DNA of 16,930 bases, taken from contig JAYRXX010000017.1 of assembly GCA_041917295.1 (NCBI GenBank), positions 1 through 16,930 on the forward strand. Reading direction: 5' to 3'. This document shows positions 14,412-16,930 of the stretch, one piece after another (the first letter of the stretch is position 1; each line of letters opens with the position of its first letter). The notes beneath the pieces are model-generated. The model was given only the letters and a program-made list of their open reading frames with translations, was not told the origin of the DNA and did not search any database. Made by a program: the position numbers and the translations under genes. The stretch is from JADKHR01 sp041917295 (GTDB lineage Bacteria > Elusimicrobiota > Elusimicrobia > FEN-1173).

Positions 14412-16930
14412 ATGGGTATATTGGGCAATAAAACGGGAAAAACGGTTTTATTGGGGTTGCCGTTACTGGCGACCGCCATGTTCCCGTTTTCGGCTTGGGG
14501 GGGGATTGTCCCAGAAGTTATTGTGGATCTTTCGACAAGTACAATCACTGATAACTCAATAGGAGTTATGTGGAAATCACCCGTTAAAGATTCGGATGGG
14601 AACGATTTACCAGGAAATGTGGATGGGTTCGAAATTAGATATTCCCTTACGGGACCTTTAGACGACAGCAATTATTATTCTGGGGAAATCAGTGTTTTTA
14701 GTGATGATGAGCTCCTGCAGGATCGGACCGGAGGTCAGACACAAACGCACACCATTTTGGGACTTACCTACGATACAGCCTATTACGTATCGATAATCTC
14801 GTCATTTAACAGTTCCACCTCCTTGGTTGGTCAAGGGAAAGTTTTTGTAGATCCAGATTGGATAGTTAGCCCATTTTGGACCCTGGCACCTACTCCAACT
14901 CAGCTATCCCCGAGCTTCCTTCCAGGTGTCGGTGTTCAGTTAACTTTCCAGCCGAACAACCCGGATAATCACACTTTGGCGTATGAAGTTGTCCTTGCTC
15001 CAGACAACGACGTCACCCATGAAATTAACCGAGTCTCCGGGTCTTATAGTGACGAGAGCGAAGTCGTCGTTTCTTTTACAAAAGACAACAAAGACGACAA
15101 TCTCAATCTGAATAGGGATTATTACTTCTTTGTTCGAGTAAAAGGCGGCGGGGAATGGACCGACTGGGTGTCCGCCCCCCTTGATTACGTTGACGCCGAC
15201 TGGCGGACAACCCTTTCGGCGGTTGAAGTTAGGTCCTCTTTAGTTAAGTTACAATGGACGCCACCTGTGGGGATTAATATTAACCTCGTTGCGGATACTG
15301 ACGAGTCATTTAATAATTCATCGGGCAACAGAAAAGAAATTACGGGCATCTCAGGCTCCGAAGATTCGATCTCCGGCCTTAAAGCCAACACCGCTTACTA
15401 TTTTAAGGTTCTTGCGGATGGGGAAAATTTTTCGGACCCGTCCCACTACATTTCCACGGTAACCACGCTGGGCCCTCCTGTCTTTTCAGGTGTTGAACTG
15501 TTTCCGGGCGATAAAAAATCAGCAACGATTAAATGGCAAGACCCCGCTGATATGACCCTTGGGGATCATTCCTATTTAGTTCGTGTATCATCAGTCGACG
15601 CAAGTTTTAGTATCTTGGATAATTACCAAGAATTATTGATCCCCTACCCACCATCGAGTATTAGTTTTGAAGCGTTTTTTGATGGGACATTGTTGGGCAA
15701 TACAACCCACTACATCCAAATAATCGGGGTTAACCGAGCAGGAGTTCAATCTGTGGGGCCTGACATCTATTCTCCAGGCACCCCGGTCTTTTACACACTG
15801 CCGGAACAGCCTCAAAATGTTAAGTTCACTTCTTTGGGGGATAGCCTATCTCCAGAAAACCACGTGGCCATCCAGTGGGAACACGGAACAAACAACCCCA
15901 CCTTAACAAAATACGAAGTCGAACTAACCACAACGTCCGATGTCTGGCCAGCGACAACTGACAGTAACTTTATTTCGATTCTTGCTGATCCCGGGGCCAC
16001 GTCCACAGCAACGTTTGTTGGCCTCGCAAACCAAGAATATTTTGTCAGAGTTCGAGCCATCGATACAGAAACCGGGGATAACCCCAGCAGTTGGAAAGAA
16101 TCCGCGAACTCAACGTTCACCGCTGTCCTTGCGCCAGTTAATCTTTCTGTTGTTGCCGAAACGACAAATACTCTTACTGTTAAATGGGAAAATGCTGTCG
16201 ATTTTCAGGGAAGATCTTACCAGAACTCGGCGGGGACTAAATTTGACATCAAGCGATATAACGACCCCGGTGATGTTTCCACGACCTCCAACACATCTGT
16301 TGAGAACAACCAAGTTGTTTTAGGATTAACTCCATTCGCACCACTTTTGGATCCAAACTCACTGTATTCTATTGAAGTGAAGGCCCTGGCCCTGACTCAC
16401 TCCTCTTGGCCAAACGTAACAAATTCTACACGAGGCGTTACGTTGGCTCTGCCACCCGGTGGCGTTGATTTCAAAACATTTACAGACTCCGCGACCGTGA
16501 CTTGGACTGTTATTGCTGATGCTAAATACCAAATCAAGATCAGTAACGAGGGGAATGACAGTAGTCTTGTTTACAATGAAAATAATCTAACGTCAGGCTA
16601 CGAAGAAATCCCTGATCTTAAACCCAATACAACATATTTCATTAAAGTCCATTCCATTAACCGCGGTGGCAAAGAAAATGGTTCAAGAGGTTGGGAAGAC
16701 TACCCCCCCCAGGCGACGTCTGCGGCGGAGCCGGTAATAACGGAGTTTACGTTGTATACGGATTCTGGGACGGTGACGTGGAATCCGAGGGGGAACCCGG
16801 AGGGGACGCGATACGAGGTGAAGTTGACGACGGGGGCGGTGATAGGGGGCGTGGGAACCCGGACGTTTTTATGGGATCAAGTGGGTGTTGTGGGGCAGCG
16901 GTATGAATTGCCGCAAGATTTGATTAAGAA
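14412..16930 (+). CDS. Secreted protein with tandem fibronectin type III-like repeats (partial, runs off the edge)
   Basis: The frame is open from ATG 14412 to the window edge (839 codons, no stop). AGGGG lies 6 nt upstream; the in-frame ATG at 14406 abuts it and is less likely. Residues 1-30 form a signal peptide (basic start, core VLLLGLPLLATAMF, likely cleavage around SAWG). About eight FN3-like beta-sandwich repeats of 65-115 residues follow, beginning near 37, 151, 264, 357, 468, 576, 685 and 775. Each has a Trp such as ATIKWQD, VAIQWEH, LTVKWEN or TVTWT and a late Tyr motif such as NTAYYFKV, NQEYFVRV or NTTYFIKV. Function is unknown; adhesion, cell-surface structure or polysaccharide binding are usual for such arrays. 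The gene looks AT-richer than the operon before it. After the C8 run at 16703-16710 codon usage becomes strongly G-ending. Confidence 0.88.
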   Translation, partial: MGILGNKTGKTVLLGLPLLATAMFPFSAWGGIVPEVIVDLSTSTITDNSIGVMWKSPVKDSDGNDLPGNVDGFEIRYSLTGPLDDSNYYSGEISVFSDDELLQDRTGGQTQTHTILGLTYDTAYYVSIISSFNSSTSLVGQGKVFVDPDWIVSPFWTLAPTPTQLSPSFLPGVGVQLTFQPNNPDNHTLAYEVVLAPDNDVTHEINRVSGSYSDESEVVVSFTKDNKDDNLNLNRDYYFFVRVKGGGEWTDWVSAPLDYVDADWRTTLSAVEVRSSLVKLQWTPPVGININLVADTDESFNNSSGNRKEITGISGSEDSISGLKANTAYYFKVLADGENFSDPSHYISTVTTLGPPVFSGVELFPGDKKSATIKWQDPADMTLGDHSYLVRVSSVDASFSILDNYQELLIPYPPSSISFEAFFDGTLLGNTTHYIQIIGVNRAGVQSVGPDIYSPGTPVFYTLPEQPQNVKFTSLGDSLSPENHVAIQWEHGTNNPTLTKYEVELTTTSDVWPATTDSNFISILADPGATSTATFVGLANQEYFVRVRAIDTETGDNPSSWKESANSTFTAVLAPVNLSVVAETTNTLTVKWENAVDFQGRSYQNSAGTKFDIKRYNDPGDVSTTSNTSVENNQVVLGLTPFAPLLDPNSLYSIEVKALALTHSSWPNVTNSTRGVTLALPPGGVDFKTFTDSATVTWTVIADAKYQIKISNEGNDSSLVYNENNLTSGYEEIPDLKPNTTYFIKVHSINRGGKENGSRGWEDYPPQATSAAEPVITEFTLYTDSGTVTWNPRGNPEGTRYEVKLTTGAVIGGVGTRTFLWDQVGVVGQRYELPQDLIK
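16703..16710 (+). repeat. C8 homopolymer inside the FN3 gene
   Basis: Eight consecutive Cs read as TAC CCC CCC CAG in frame, at the linker between FN3-like repeats 7 and 8. Gain or loss of one base by slippage would shift the downstream frame. It coincides with the codon-usage switch. Confidence 0.8.

Overview
The window comes from a Gram-negative (diderm) bacterium of moderately high GC. It carries an apolipoprotein N-acyltransferase, a beta-barrel outer-membrane protein ending in Phe, an RND-type membrane-fusion protein and SecA with a zinc-binding tail. Start codons include several GTGs. The mix of long FN3-repeat secreted proteins, tightly packed two-component genes and a GGDDF-type output protein would fit Elusimicrobiota or a deltaproteobacterial-type lineage. 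That placement is only an inference; no marker gene here fixes the phylum.

Layout. Bases 1-198 are intergenic, with a palindromic repeat-like element. A beta-carbonic anhydrase (199-816, minus) is divergent from secA (921-3980, plus). secA overlaps lnt (3970-5517), whose stop codon lies inside the anticodon loop of an initiator tRNA-fMet (5479-5552). A strong hairpin terminator (5561-5600) separates this block from a convergent outer-membrane porin gene (5623-6975, minus). A divergent intergenic region with a TTGGCC dyad leads to an orphan HlyD/RND adaptor (7122-8261, plus).

After a 347-bp intergenic region comes a five-gene signalling operon (8609-14286). In order it encodes a membrane sensor histidine kinase, a REC-GGDDF protein, an OmpR-family regulator, a soluble REC-histidine kinase hybrid and an NtrC-type sigma54 activator. 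Neighbouring genes overlap or sit 3 nt apart, so translation is probably coupled. The operon therefore holds two apparent kinase/regulator pairs plus a possible c-di-GMP arm. Directly upstream is an array of GTTACA-like hexamers on an exact 11-bp period, followed by CTTAAG repeats, which has the geometry of Pho boxes and other OmpR/PhoB-family sites.

The right end (14412 to the edge) is an open, partial gene for a secreted protein with about eight tandem FN3-like repeats. It is visibly more AT-rich than the signalling operon. At a run of eight Cs (16703-16710) its codon usage switches abruptly to G-ending codons, which suggests a mosaic gene, a phase-variable tract or an assembly join.

The most interesting signals are the 11-bp phased array with the integrated signalling operon, the non-canonical hybrid kinase in that operon, the codon-usage breakpoint in the FN3 protein, the lnt stop codon inside the tRNA-fMet anticodon loop, and the extra segment of about 100 residues in SecA.
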